From Lota lota (Eukaryota; Chordata; Actinopteri; Gadiformes; Lotidae), in the NCBI GenBank assembly GCA_026745465.1, contig JACYXH010000816.1, positions 1,186,001 to 1,250,000 on the forward strand: a stretch of DNA of 64,000 nucleotides, in the 5' to 3' direction. Below, in pieces: positions 37,942 to 49,744 of this stretch. The position numbers and the translations under genes are program-made. The notes beneath the pieces were generated by a model. It made no database searches and was not told the origin of the DNA. It saw only the letters and a program-made list of their open reading frames with translations. How positions within the stretch are numbered: position 1 is the stretch's first letter; each line of letters begins with the position of its first letter.

Positions 37942-37971
37942 GGCAAACAGGTTGGCAAACAGGTTGCCAAC
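37942..37971. repeat. 12-bp tandem repeat forming a perfect stem-loop
   Basis: ggcaaacaggtt occurs twice in tandem (37942, 37954). gttggcaa (37951-37958) and ttgccaac (37964-37971) are exact complements around the loop acagg. Confidence 0.6.
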
Positions 37972-38192
37972 AAATAAATAAGCGAATTGATTTCAATGGT
38001 CCACGTTATTTCAGAATCAGAATTTATTACGAAAATATTAATATTATGATGATTATGTGTGTGGAACAAAATATGCTAGATAGAGAACAACAGTAAAGCA
38101 TGTGTCATAGAGTTCAATGAGGGATGAGAGGGAACACGGGAGGTGACTAACTCTCATGCTTTATGCAGCCTGATTGATTTCCAAGTAAACGT

Positions 38193-38332
38193 GAATGTGT
38201 GTGTGTATGTGTGTGTGTGTGTGTTTTGGGTAAATTGTAAGTCAGGGAATGTTACACTTAAAAATTTCACTTTTTTTCAACAGCCACACAATGAACTGTG
38301 TGTGTAATAGAGGAAACTACAGCTCTGTGTAA

Positions 38333-38421
<89 letters not shown>
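38193..38421 (+). repeat. Two (TG)n microsatellites
   Basis: A short imperfect tract at 38193-38224 and a pure tract of nearly 90 bases at 38334-38421. Confidence 0.95.
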
Positions 38422-38423
<2 letters not shown>

Positions 38424-38701
38424 TGAATGGGTGGTAAATAACATTATAGATTTAGTAGGATTTGGGCTTTTCTCCTCCAATCATCGCTAGTGTCATCTTT
38501 TCCAAAAACATTTCTTTGCCCAACGGGCATTCACACATGCCAGCGAAGATGCCCAAGTGCACTTTATGCATACTAACAAAATAAAAGCCCTTTCAGAGAC
38601 ATACTAAATACCTAATGTGAAACACAAATGTTGGGAGCATCAGCAAACTGACAGGCTGGGGGCCAGCTAGCAACTGCTAAAGGGCTTTAATTCCTAGGGT
38701 A

Positions 38702-38724
38702 CCCCCCCCCCCCCCCCCCCCCCC
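38702..38724 (+). repeat. Poly-C tract (23 nt)
   Basis: Uninterrupted C run followed by gcccc and a T run. Confidence 0.95.
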
Positions 38725-40710
38725 GCCCCTTTTTGTTTTACACTTGCGCCCGAACTTCTGAAGTGGAACTGTGGCAACACACATTTAAGGTTTGATCCCA
38801 CTTGTGCAAAGCACAAAGGCCTATTGGGAGAGGGCAATAACGAAGAGGGGGAAGAGCCACGACAGGCAATGCAGTCCACTGAAGTGACCTAGAAGGCGGG
38901 AAAGAAACGAAACAACCAACTACAAATTCAAGTGCTGAGGGACTCCGGCTTTTCAAACACTTGCAAGAGCATAATGGTCATCATTCAACCGCCCTAACCC
39001 AAGTCAACGACAAGACTGGAGATAGGAAAATAAACGGTAAACATCGCCTAAAAGAGATGATTGTAAGGTGTTTATAAACAGCCAATCCTTTAAGTGCTTC
39101 ATGGAAATTGCAAGTGAGTACATGGCAGGGTTCTTAGGACTATGGACCTGTTTTCCACCATTCATGAGAACGGTCTACAGTTCGGATGTGTTGTACTTGT
39201 TCGGGGGGTATCATCAGACCATTCTCATCTGCAGATCAGATAGAGGTACAGGGCCTGATGTACGATTCAATGCATAGGTGAAAACCAATTAACATTTTGG
39301 CATCCTCTGCAGAGGTTCAAAGGGTGTTCCGGTGGTGGGACATTAGTGTCGTGAGATGATCAGCGAGCAGACAGGGAACTGTGCCGATTAGTCTGACCAT
39401 CCTGATGTTGTACGTACCGAATCGACAAAGGTTAGCAACATGCGTCATCTCGCATCCAGAAGTCCTACTGTGTTATAGCAGGCTGATGGCACACAGCCCG
39501 GGCTGAACCTGAAAACTTAAAGTGGCCGAGGTACGATCTTCACGGAGATATTCCAGCGAAGACAATTCATTGCACGAGTAGATTCTCGCCAATTAAGCGC
39601 TTACAGGTTCCCTCCTGCAGCCAAACGATTGGTCAAAACAAATATGAAAAGAAAGACAGTGAAACACCCCGTTCACTCTGAGCTCGTCTGCCATCAGACA
39701 CATTTCGATATTATTCTAAAGTCTGATTTGGGAGACTACTAACGAGCCAATGACCTCAAGATTTCCAGGTGATATAGATTCAAGGGCCCAGCTAGACGCT
39801 AGCAATAGCAATTTAGCTAAACTCGGTATAAGATGAGGTTTAAACCCCTGTGTAGGAAAATGATTTACTTCTCTCTAGATTAATTAGGGTTGGCATCTAG
39901 CATGCATGCTCAAGTATGATCAATTATTTACTTATATATACAATACACAGACATTCAAACAAACATTTCTTTATTTTAAATCGGGATATACATTGTACAG
40001 TATAATTGTTCTATTAAATCTGTTCTCTCTTTCAGGTGTTATACCCAAATGTATCCGTCTGGGATTAACAAATACATCACAATGTATACTCAATTCATCA
40101 ACAAGGTTGATGTTACTGCTCCTGCCTTTACAATTAATAACTATTAACTTCTGCTATTTGACTTGTTGTTTAAGCCAGTATTTTGCCTACTTCACAATTC
40201 AAAAGTCAAACATTCAAATAACATAATGTAATCAAGATTGCTCTTTTGCAACAGTTTATGCCAATAGGAATAATATGAATAAATATCAGCATGTTCAAAG
40301 CACATCTGTCTGTTGACATTTGACAGAAGGAGGGCACTCCAACATGCAACTGCAAGCCTTGCAATACACAGCCAAGCCCTGGCCCCAGATTAACGCTGAG
40401 ACAATGTAGCTGCAAGGAGATATTTTAAAGTAAAGACATTTATTTATTCATTCATTGAAAGTTTGGAGGACCATTCATAACTTTGATTTAATGAATACAT
40501 TCAATGTTACGTCCCCATAATTGGGTTTTAAATTGAAGGTGGTGACACTGTATCTTTCTGTCCACAGCAGTGGCTCTCAGCCCAAACGGAACAATATGTT
40601 TCTTAGTGAAAGCACAAACCTTAGAACAAATCAAACAAAAGAGGAAAGCCTATGAAGTGATAATTGCAGAGAGATCACCTGCTGCATGCCGGTTTAAAGA
40701 TAAAAAGATA
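38725..40710. other. Unique non-coding sequence
   Basis: No gene, array or element recognised. Longest frames are about 105 codons with no domain resemblance. Confidence 0.5.
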
Positions 40711-40755
40711 ATATATAAATAGATATATATATCTATATATATATATTTATATTGT
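40711..40755. repeat. AT-rich palindrome
   Basis: atagatatatatatctat (40719-40736) is a perfect 18-bp palindrome within an ata-rich run continuing to 40755. Confidence 0.8.
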
Positions 40756-41051
40756 TTTTACCTCTCACCTGCCGCGAAAGGACAGCATCTTTTAAAGGTT
40801 ATTACGAGAGCAACCGTTGACATTTAAATTGCCCGAAGCGTGCACGTTCCGTATCAGGCCAGTAAACCAGGGTGAGTTGGGTTGAATCCCCATGCGAGCC
40901 ACAGCTGCTGGTGTTACTGCTGTTGCTAACTTTGCTAGGCAGATGGCTCTGCAGCTGGATGTCAGGCAGCGGTTGGCACAAGAGGATGAGGGCGAAAGGG
41001 GCCAGGGGTCCCAAGGCCAATGAGGCAGGAGGACTGCCTGTGACTGCCGGG

Positions 41052-41054
<3 letters not shown>

Positions 41055-41083
<29 letters not shown>
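41055..41083 (+). repeat. Poly-G tract (29 nt)
   Basis: Uninterrupted G run, the longest mononucleotide run in the window, preceded by gggggga. On the minus strand it produces a spurious poly-proline frame. Confidence 0.95.
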
Positions 41084-41085
<2 letters not shown>

Positions 41086-41285
41086 GAAGACTTGACTTGA
41101 GGAGCCGCAGACGTTGAAGAGCAGAATCATGTCAGCTAAAATGAACACGTTGTTGGAAAACCTCCCTGTTCTACAGGCTTTGTACCATAACAACCTTTGG
41201 TGCGAACTATTGATGGTTGGATTCATGTGTTCCATCTCTAACATACGTGTTAACCTTATAAATTATATAATTGCATTATATAAAT

Positions 41286-41290
<5 letters not shown>

Positions 41291-41329
<39 letters not shown>
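41291..41329. repeat. (TA)n microsatellite
   Basis: Pure ta repeat preceded by an imperfect tataaatta run from about 41258. Confidence 0.93.
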
Positions 41330-41334
<5 letters not shown>

Positions 41335-42104
41335 ATCCGTTGGTAGGGTTAATACAGCAATATTACATGAGAGGGTGTGCTTTACCATCATTATTCTTAT
41401 TATATTCTCATTATATTGTTGGCCTGCCAGGTCCAAACTAATTTCAATGTCCAGAATGACCCTTCGTTTTCTGCACAAATGATAATGAAACACTTTTATT
41501 CCCACGACAGTGATGCAGCCAAGACCATGTTGGCACAATGTTAAGGCTCTAATCAATGGTGAAGTACTATTGATAGTGATTAGGCTTTCTCACTTGTGCG
41601 ACGTGAGAACGTGCTCATTTATTCAAGTTCTCAGGGTCTAGTTGACCAATCAGGTGGCTTGGTCAGAACTACCCTTGGTATAATGAGGGCTGTTGGAATA
41701 AGGTCCCAAAAAAGACCTGAATGTGCTTCCAACTAGACTAATCATCAGTGCCTTACAACACTTCCCTTTTCAAAGCACAACGAGATCCAACCACTCTCTA
41801 TAGGTACAGACACATTTGTGTTTCTTTCCATTTTAATTGTTTCCATTGTATGGAGAACACTTTTTCTTCCCTTGGATTGCTCCAAAATACTGAGACTTCT
41901 GAGAGTCTCCTGCCGCCATCACTCCCATCATATTGTCTTCATTGTCCACTGTTGCGTTTGACGTGTTTAATCAAACCCTTTCATTATTAGAAGAGAGAGG
42001 TGGGTCAGAATATCGAACGTAACATTGAACTGGCTTAGCTCCTGTTCCTGTAAATAGCTGCGTATCTGAGGGAAAACGTATATCTCCTCACTCGTTCACT
42101 ATTC
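41330..42104. other. Unique non-coding sequence
   Basis: Nothing recognised. Confidence 0.5.
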
Positions 42105-42980
42105 TCAGTATACAATGTCCAGTTTCACAGTTATGCGGATGATACACGTGCTTAAATTCAAGTTTATAAATTTTTGCTCTGGTTTAAAGGGTTAGTAAAA
42201 AAGCAAAATGGTTCCATTTGGGTCTCACAAAGTTTCAAAGTGAGCGCGGAAAACATTTCTATGCTATTTTTGACCAAACTGCAAATAGTTAATAATGGGG
42301 TAAATTCTCTGTAAAATACAAGAAGTCTGCCACTTCCGGCGCAAAAATACCTTTCCATAGTGGAAGTTACCAAGCAAGTATGACGTGGTTTTGACAACGC
42401 TCCAACTCGTAACCTCACAGGCCTACCTATCTTAAATATAACTGATATGGAGAAAGCCATTCAAGCCTTTTTGCTCATCTCGCCTTGGCTACTGTGACAC
42501 CATGTGTACCTGCCTCACCCCTTCGTATCCAGCTGTGTTGAAGACACATGCCGAAAAATGTCATAGGCCATTCAAGCCATTTTGGAACCACCCCCCTGTC
42601 ACCGCTGGGGTTGTATGATTAAGCTTCAAGGCCAGACAAAGGTGACATCAAATAATTTGATTAATTTAACTGTTATTGTTGACATATTTATTATTGTCCT
42701 CATTATTTAATGTATTAAGTATAATTACTTTTAGATTATCCAAAATTAGAAATCCAAAAATATATACATATAAAAACTAGTGCATAAAAGTTATAATTCA
42801 AGTAGCACCTCTTTACATATTGCATTCCTGCTCTGGCAGGGATCGTCTCGCCATGCTAACGTTCGAGGCTGGAACTGAAAGACGAGGTCATTTTACATGA
42901 AGGTTCCTACACTATGGAAATGGTCTGCCAGGGAAGAGCATGCGTGCTAAATCTGTTCTGGGTTTAATCATATGTAAAAG
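42105..42980 (+). mobile_element. Broken LINE reverse transcriptase fragment (L2/CR1-like)
   Basis: 42123-42149 translates to FHSYADDTR, the YADD catalytic box of L2/CR1-type non-LTR reverse transcriptases. 42450-42470 reads EKAIQAF and, after one extra base, 42472-42498 reads CSSRLGYCD, matching the family's EKVIHAFISSRLDYCN segment. At 42905-42935 'cctacactatggaaatgg' resembles the family's C-terminal LWN box. The sequence between about 42165 and 42440 does not look like reverse transcriptase; it may be a second element inserted or a replaced part. The fragment is frameshifted and non-functional. Confidence 0.6.
42669..42804 (+). repeat. 137-bp direct repeat, copy 1
   Basis: AT-rich segment starting actgttattg and ending aattcaagta, repeated at 43105-43242 with a handful of differences. 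The last 60 bases, through catataaaaactagtgcat, are identical. It lies within the LINE relic. Confidence 0.92.
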
Positions 42981-43104
42981 TGTTTGATTCGTTTGTTTTT
43001 TGGGGCCTTATTCGGGTATACATTTTTACTCGTTTTCTTTTTCTTTCAGATAATTAAGTATTCTTGGTACCGGTGACATTTTTTACTTAATTATTATTGC
43101 TACT

Positions 43105-43242
43105 ACTGTTATTGATGACATATCTTTATTATTATCCTCATTATTTAATGTATTAAGTATGATTACTTTTAGATTATCTAAAAGTATAAATCCAAAAATA
43201 TATACATATAAAAACTAGTGCATAAAAGTTATAATTCAAGTA
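43105..43242 (+). repeat. 137-bp direct repeat, copy 2
   Basis: Second copy, same orientation, 300 bases after the end of copy 1. Differences cluster in the first half (gttgaca/gatgaca, two-base length change near catattt, tccaaaatt/tctaaaagt). Confidence 0.92.
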
Positions 43243-43760
43243 ATGTATTGTCAATTAATGTGTTATGTGACATGTTTTACATTATATATCAATTTTCTGT
43301 TTCTATTCTAACCCTCTTTTATTCTCACTCCCTTTGTATAGTTCATCTCGTCTTGGTGCATGGTCCAGTCCGTCTCACTCACTTACGGCTTTCTCTCTTT
43401 CTATAAAATCAATTTCACATTTCGTCTTTTTTTTCTTTTTCTGCCAAACATAAGCAGAGAAAGAAAGTACCAGAGGAAGAAGCAAAGCAGAGAGCCCATT
43501 TCATAGTTAGAGCCTCCCCAGTGACCCACTTTGGCTGGGAACAAAACTCCCTGGAACAGAAACGTCTCTCTTTCCCTCTTCACTCTCGCTATCTGCCTTT
43601 ATTCTTTGTGTGAGTATGTCACACATCCAACCTCATCTTCACATGTCCTGCTCACACACAACCTTCTGCTCGTCTCTCTCGCTCTGTCCCTCACCCTTGC
43701 ATCGGGTTATCATCATCATTTTACGTATTTTACCCCAAATGATCAAACATCTCATCTCAC
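43243..43760. other. Unique non-coding sequence
   Basis: Pyrimidine-rich words (tcgtctctctcgctctg) occur near 43670; no gene recognised. Confidence 0.5.
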
Positions 43761-44288
43761 CAACATGCTAGTTAATGCTAGTTAGCTATCAGGCTGTCCT
43801 CCTCTCACCTCAGCAACATGCTAGTTAATGCTAGTTAGCTATCAGGCTGTCCTCTCACCTCAGCAACATGCTAGTTAATGCTAGACAGCTATCAGGCTGT
43901 TCTCATCTCACCTCATCAACATGCTAGTTAATGCTAGTTAGCTATCAGGCTGTCCTCCTCTCACCTCAGCAACATGCTAGTTAATGCTAGACAGTTATCA
44001 GGCTGTTCTCATCTCACCTCATCAACATGCTAGTTAATGCTAGTTAGCTATCAGGCTGTCCTTCTCTCACCTCATCAACATGCTAGTTAATGCTAGACAG
44101 CTATCAGGCTGTTCTCCTCTCACCTCAGCAACATGCTAGTTAATGCTAGTTAGCTATCAGGCTGTCCTCCTCTCACCTCAGCAACATGCTAGTTAATGCT
44201 AGTTAGCTATCAGGCTGTCCTCCTCTCACCTCAGCAACATGCTAGTTAATGCTAGACAGCTATCAGGCTGTTCTCATCTCACCTCATC
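43761..44288. repeat. Minisatellite, 10 units of 53 bp with two alternating variants
   Basis: Units start at 43761, 43814, 43864, 43917, 43970, 44023, 44076, 44129, 44182 and 44235 (the second is 3 bp short). Each starts caacatgctagttaatgcta. Type A continues gttagc with gtcctcctc; type B continues gacag with gttctcatc. The order is A A B A B A B A A B. Within each unit tgctagtta is itself partly doubled. Confidence 0.95.
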
Positions 44289-45227
44289 ATTATGGCTGCT
44301 TGGATGGAACCATTGGCTCCTCTAAGGAGATGCTTTAGTTTCAGTAAAATGCTACATTCACCAAAAGGTGACACTTACGCTTTGAAACATCCATTATTCT
44401 TCCTTCACTTTCTGAGTCACTTGACTAAAGCTAATTAATTTAGATCAGATGGTTTCTGTAGCTGCTCGGTTCAGCCAGATCTTGCGACACAGAGCAAGCT
44501 TGCTGAAGTAGAACCTAACTGACTGCGCTGTTATTTTGAAATCTTGATTATTAAAAAGTTGTTTTAAGGCCCTGCATCATCATTTCTCCCTTGCTGGATC
44601 ACTCATTTAGTTCATTCAAATCTTTACTGTGTTTTAATCCAATTTACGGAACAGCATAGCATTGAAAGCATCACTTTATTAATACCAAAGCAATGCTTTA
44701 ATGCTAAAGCATTCATTCACTTTTCTGCAAGTTATTACGACAAAATAAAAATATAAGAAACTAAATTAAATCACTATAACAGCACAAAAGAAAGCCTAAA
44801 CTTCATATTATCTTATATTTATATGGAAATGTCAGCTCATTTCCATAAGAATATAAGAATACAAAGCTTCATCCAGAAAGTGTTGGATTCTCTAGCAAGC
44901 CCAACGGTTCATTCAGTCCAGCCAGAATGATTATTGTCATTATTTGACATGATGGGTGTGTGTGGGAGCGTGGGATCTTTCTATGTTCCAGTACATCCTG
45001 ACCACAGCCTGACTCCTAGCAGGAATTATAATGTCTGCCTGGTGCTCCATACCTGTCACTGTCTCTTGACTATACCCACACAATCTATCAACATACACTG
45101 ACTGATACACACACAGTACACACACACTTATAGACTGACAAGAGACCTCACATACAGAAACTCAAGAACCACGTTGCAAACCATATCGGCCAGGAAAGAA
45201 ATCAATGCAGTCCTGTATATACACTTT

Positions 45228-45232
<5 letters not shown>
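44289..45232. other. Unique non-coding sequence
   Basis: No gene or element recognised; AT-rich. Confidence 0.5.
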
Positions 45233-45290
<58 letters not shown>

Positions 45291-45291
45291 A

Positions 45292-45334
<43 letters not shown>

Positions 45335-45408
45335 CGTGCGTATATGAGTGCTTATACATACGTCAGCTGTTTGTGTCTAAACTAACTCATGTGTGTGTGT
45401 GTGTGTGT
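45233..45408 (+). repeat. (TG)n microsatellites
   Basis: Long tract from 45233 to 45345 with one gagagtgag interruption and a cgtgcgtgcgt end, and a short tract at 45391-45408. Confidence 0.95.
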
Positions 45409-45593
45409 CGGCGCATTGGAGCAATTGTGCAGTGACTATCTTGTCAATTCTCTTCTGTGGCATGCAGCTGGGGTCAATGGAAAGATGTGTCTGATAGAAA
45501 AGTGAGTAGATGCAGGAGGAGGATATTGCTCCGCCAAAGAAACCGATCCCCTGGTGGGAAAATCATGTCACCGCGTTCGGTGATCATCCGGGA

Positions 45594-45617
45594 CACACAC
45601 ACACACACACACACACG
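45594..45617 (+). repeat. (CA)n microsatellite
   Basis: Pure ca repeat. Confidence 0.9.
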
Positions 45618-45882
45618 ACCTCATCATGACACAGGTTTGAATTGGGCTCCATCTACCTGCACCATCTTTGGCTTGTGCTCACTAACACAAAGACAAACGC
45701 AATCCCAGCAAGAACAAATACATGTCGAAAGGGGAGGAAAATAGCCCAAATCCCATAATGGACCCTTGATACATATACATGAGAAAGATATCGTTGGAAA
45801 TTGGTCTGTCGAGTGGAAAACCAAATTGCATGTTTTCTACCAATTTGTTTTGTCCGATTATTCTTTGTGTTGGTGTGACTTT

Positions 45883-46077
45883 GTACTGTGGATATATTCA
45901 CAGGATACTGAGTTTGTACTGTGGATATATGCACAGGATACTGAGTTTGTACTGTGGATATATTCACAGGACACTGAGTTTGTACTGTGGATATATTCAC
46001 AGGACACTGAGTTTGTACTGTGGATATATTCACAGGACACTGAGTTTGTACTGTGGATATGTTCACAGGATACTGAA
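45883..46077. repeat. Minisatellite, 6 units of 33 bp with a palindromic core
   Basis: Units start at 45883, 45916, 45949, 45982, 46015 and 46048. Each reads gtactgtggatatattcaca followed by gga(t/c)actgagttt. The inner ctgtggatatattcacag is palindromic at 16 of 18 positions. Frames of 11-residue period (DTEFVLWIYSQ) are by-products of a period divisible by three. Confidence 0.95.
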
Positions 46078-46914
46078 CACAAGGACGTCGTGACTGTTGA
46101 TCACAACCAATTCAAAAGCTAAGCTTTTATTTTAAGATACTTTCAAACCGTTTGAAACCCTGGGACTAGGGATGTGTCGTCTCCTCTCGATAGAGGGGAC
46201 CCGGCCGTAGAGCTCGCGTCGGCCCTCAGGAACCCAGCACCTGGTGTTAGCGCTGGGCGAGATGATCTTTGGGATCGCTTTTTGAAAGCCCATGCATACA
46301 CAGTACATGTTGTCCATGCACGTCACATATGCGTCACACCTGTGCTACAAGCACTTGTCCCTTGTCTACCGATATAATCTTGCGTGTGCCCTGTGGGACC
46401 TTAGAGCAACGTAGAGTGACGATGGAATAAGGGCCGGTGTACGGAGCCCAAAAAAAAGTGAAAAGTAAAAAAGTAAAGAAACACAAAAGACAGTGAAAGT
46501 GAGTGATTCAATTGCGCGTTCCATTTAATATATCTTGTGTGCGCGATTAAACCACTTGTGTACTCGGCTGGATTCTGTAACTTCATGACCAAATACAGAA
46601 TATAAATCTGTAAAAATGAACGTTTCTGACGCATTAATACCAGCTTTAAAAAACCAAAAGTATCTCAAAGTTGCCATGGGCCACAACACAGCATGAGTAT
46701 AACACCTTCTCCCTCCTTTGAACTCTCAGCCTAGAACACATTTCAATCATTTCCATACTGTTCAAATTCAAGATGAAACAGGTGGTTCAATTACCCTTTA
46801 GTAATAAGAGGCAACGACAGGTGGCAAAGGGCCTCTCACTTTTATTTCAAGCCAGGGTTACAGTGGAGACAACCTCCCGCGATGAGGTTCAGACGAGCCA
46901 CTACCCGCTCTGTA
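46078..46914. other. Non-coding sequence
   Basis: 46170-46330 is CpG-rich relative to its surroundings (gagctcgcgtcggccctc), possibly a decayed element. No gene recognised. Confidence 0.4.
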
Positions 46915-47536
46915 CCCTGGTTAACACAAGCCAGTGAGGCCACGAACACAGAATCACCCTGGTTAACACAAGCCAGTGAGGCCACGAACACAGAATCACC
47001 CTGGTTAACACAAGCCAGTGAGGCCACGAACACAGAATCACCCTGGTTAACACAAGCCAGTGAGGCCACGAACACAGAATCACCCTGGTTAACACAAGCC
47101 AGTGAGGCCACGAACACAGAATCACCCTGGTTAACACAAGCCAGTGAGGCCACGAACACAGAATCACCCTGGTTAACACAAGCCAGTGAGGCCACGAACA
47201 CAGAATCACCCTGGTTAACACAAGCCAGTGAGGCCACGAACACAGAATCACCCTGGTTAACACAAGCCAGTGAGGCCACGAACACAGAATCACCCTGGTT
47301 AACACAAGCCAGTGAGGCCACGAACACAGAATCACCCTGGTTAACACAAGCCAGTGAGGCCACGAACACAGAATCACCCTGGTTAACACAAGCCTGTGAG
47401 GCCACGAACACAGAATCACCCTGGTTAACACAAGCCAGTGAGGCCACGAACACAGAATCACCCTGGTTAACACAAGCCAGTGAGGCCACGAACACAGAAT
47501 CACCCTGGTTAACACAAGCCAGTGAGGCCACGAACA
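46915..47536. repeat. Minisatellite, 15 almost identical units of 42 bp
   Basis: Units begin ccctggttaacacaagccag every 42 bases from 46915 to 47503 and continue with gaggccacgaaca. By eye the only change between full copies is one base (agccagtg to agcctgtg near 47394); the last unit is cut short. The 14-codon period leaves frames open on both strands (WLTQASEATNTESP on plus, FVASLACVNQGDSV on minus). None has a gene-like start or a non-repeat body. Confidence 0.97.
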
Positions 47537-49744
47537 TGTTAAAAAAGAATCAGTTGCATGCAATGCGAGACCTAGACGGAAAGAAGATGGGCGGTGACCC
47601 CCTCCAGGAGGTTGGGGTCTTATTCTTCACCGTGTAGCTTAAGCCCTGTCAGAGAGCGCGTGTCCTATTGATTATGCATCAGGCGGGTAACGTGCTGCAT
47701 TAGCATGGTGCGCGGGTCGTGTTGGCATGCGCAACACATCGCAGAGAGTGGAACGGGCTCCAAGCCAGACGAAGAAATAAATTAAATAGAGGTAAGAACA
47801 TATCAACGTTTGAGTCATTGGTTTGTCCTACCGTATCGCGTCAACACTTTTGGACTTTCACGATTATTTTGTAACGTTATTTTTTGTCTTTCAGTCCGTT
47901 TTTTTCTTTGTCTTCAACAACTTTATTTTCAACTGAAGATTATGTTGTTATGTCAACATCTATCTTCCTTCCGTCCATTTATTCTACGTATAATGTTGCA
48001 CTTCTTTTTGCTGCAAATCATCTTAGAGTTTGAGTGGTTCAGATGAGGAAAAATACCATTATCATGTGGATTAGCTTTCGAGATTTAAAAGGTGAACCTT
48101 ACTTTAACAAGAAGGCAGCACGGTTAAAATAATACAAATAATGTATTTAAAGCCTCTTAAAATGCTATTAAAAGATAAGTCGCTACCTGGCAGACGATAG
48201 CGGAAATGTATTCGCTTAACACAGTGCTAAGATCAGGATAACTCCAATAACTCATGCAGGACTGTTTTCTTTGGAGGATTTGTTTGGTCAGTGTCATCAG
48301 AGGGAGCCTCCACATTTTAAACATTCTGTACATCCCTTGGGTATGTTCCTGGTTGTTGGTTCTTTCCTTTCTCAAGCTTTCCTTGTCCAATAAAACATCC
48401 AGGAGTGTTCTGGGGCTGCCCTTCCCTTAGCTTCACCCCCCCTGATGTGTGTTTGGGTTTTTTCTTTCAAAATAACTCTGAAAATACTATATTTGACACT
48501 ACCACGCACACACAGTCTATCCCTCTCTCATATGTTTTACTCATGTCTTTGGATACCAAATGTCCCGTGGTAAACTAAAATGATCGATGCTGACAATCAC
48601 CAGACATGCTTATGTAGGCTTTGGTATGGGTGAGTAGTGACTTTTACATACTACATGGCACCGGTCTATGCAGTCACATTAAGTGCATTGATGCATAACC
48701 CTTCTGATCCACTCAATCAAGTCATTTGGTTCCATCCATGGTTACACTGAGCACACGTAAGCTCTTTAGCAGCCTCGCACGGGAGAGCACGTGCTAAACA
48801 TTGACTGGGTTTGCCGTCATATGAACTCCAACATCAGTTGCTGCCAGTGTCCAACGGTCTGATCTGTTCTCACTTTTCTTCCTAGACCTGCATCCTATGT
48901 TTTAACACTGATGAAGACAAATGGTCTGTAGTATGCTAAAGTGTGATGAACAGTGTTTTTTAACCGCGAACTCTGATCAATCAAGGAGGGACGCGTTTGT
49001 TTGTGTTTTTCCCCGCATGCTCACATCACACGGCACTGAAAGAAGGTCAGCGTGTTGCGCCTGTAGAGGCTCACAAACAGGACATAGTGTGTCCAGTGTC
49101 GTGTCTTACAATCGCCCAGAGGAAAACGGTCAGGGAATAGATTGAACTAGCGGGGAGGAGAGCAGCAAACGGGGTTATGGCCAGGCTATACATTAGGGGA
49201 TGGACAAGCACAAGCGCAAAAGCCAAATGCACAGCGGATGCATTGACCCAACATGCAACACTGCACGATGTTCGCTGTAAGGGCATGATTAAAAGAGAAT
49301 AGATGGACCGAGTTTCAACACGAGCTTATTCTCAAACTGACCTTTTGCCATAAGCCAGGCCCCTCCTGAGGAACACAAATCATTGGCCATAGAGAGCACA
49401 CGTTTTGTATAGCTTGGATGCCTGTCTATCAGTTCATCTCTTTTAAGGAAACGTGCCTCTTTCACTGTCTTCCTTAACCAGCCCCAGATTGGGACTCTCC
49501 CATCATTGGTCTAAGAGAAACAAAAACGTCCATTGAAACTGAAGGTTTAGCTTCTTGTTTGCTTGACTCAAGAGCCTCCGCGACGGGCTCTTGCTTTGCT
49601 CTCCTCATGTTGTGTTTCCATCTTCTTCTAGATCACATTATACTAAAACCCGTTTACGGCCACTCACTTACCCGGTGGCCAGCCCTGATCCACCCTCGAG
49701 ACAAGTTAATGATCCTCACTCTCATTTCCTTTCGCAAACCCTCT
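47537..49744. other. Unique non-coding sequence
   Basis: 47560-47760 is CpG-rich (gtgcgcgggtcgtgttgg) without an open frame that looks coding. The rest shows nothing recognisable. Confidence 0.45.

Noticed and set aside
43761..44288. CRISPR-like look of regularly spaced repeats
   Set aside because: The whole unit repeats with no unique spacers, no cas genes are near, and the host is a vertebrate.
46842..47637. Open frames of 220-251 codons on both strands
   Set aside because: Same cause: a 42-bp period array. Frames open simultaneously on both strands with no non-repeat body.
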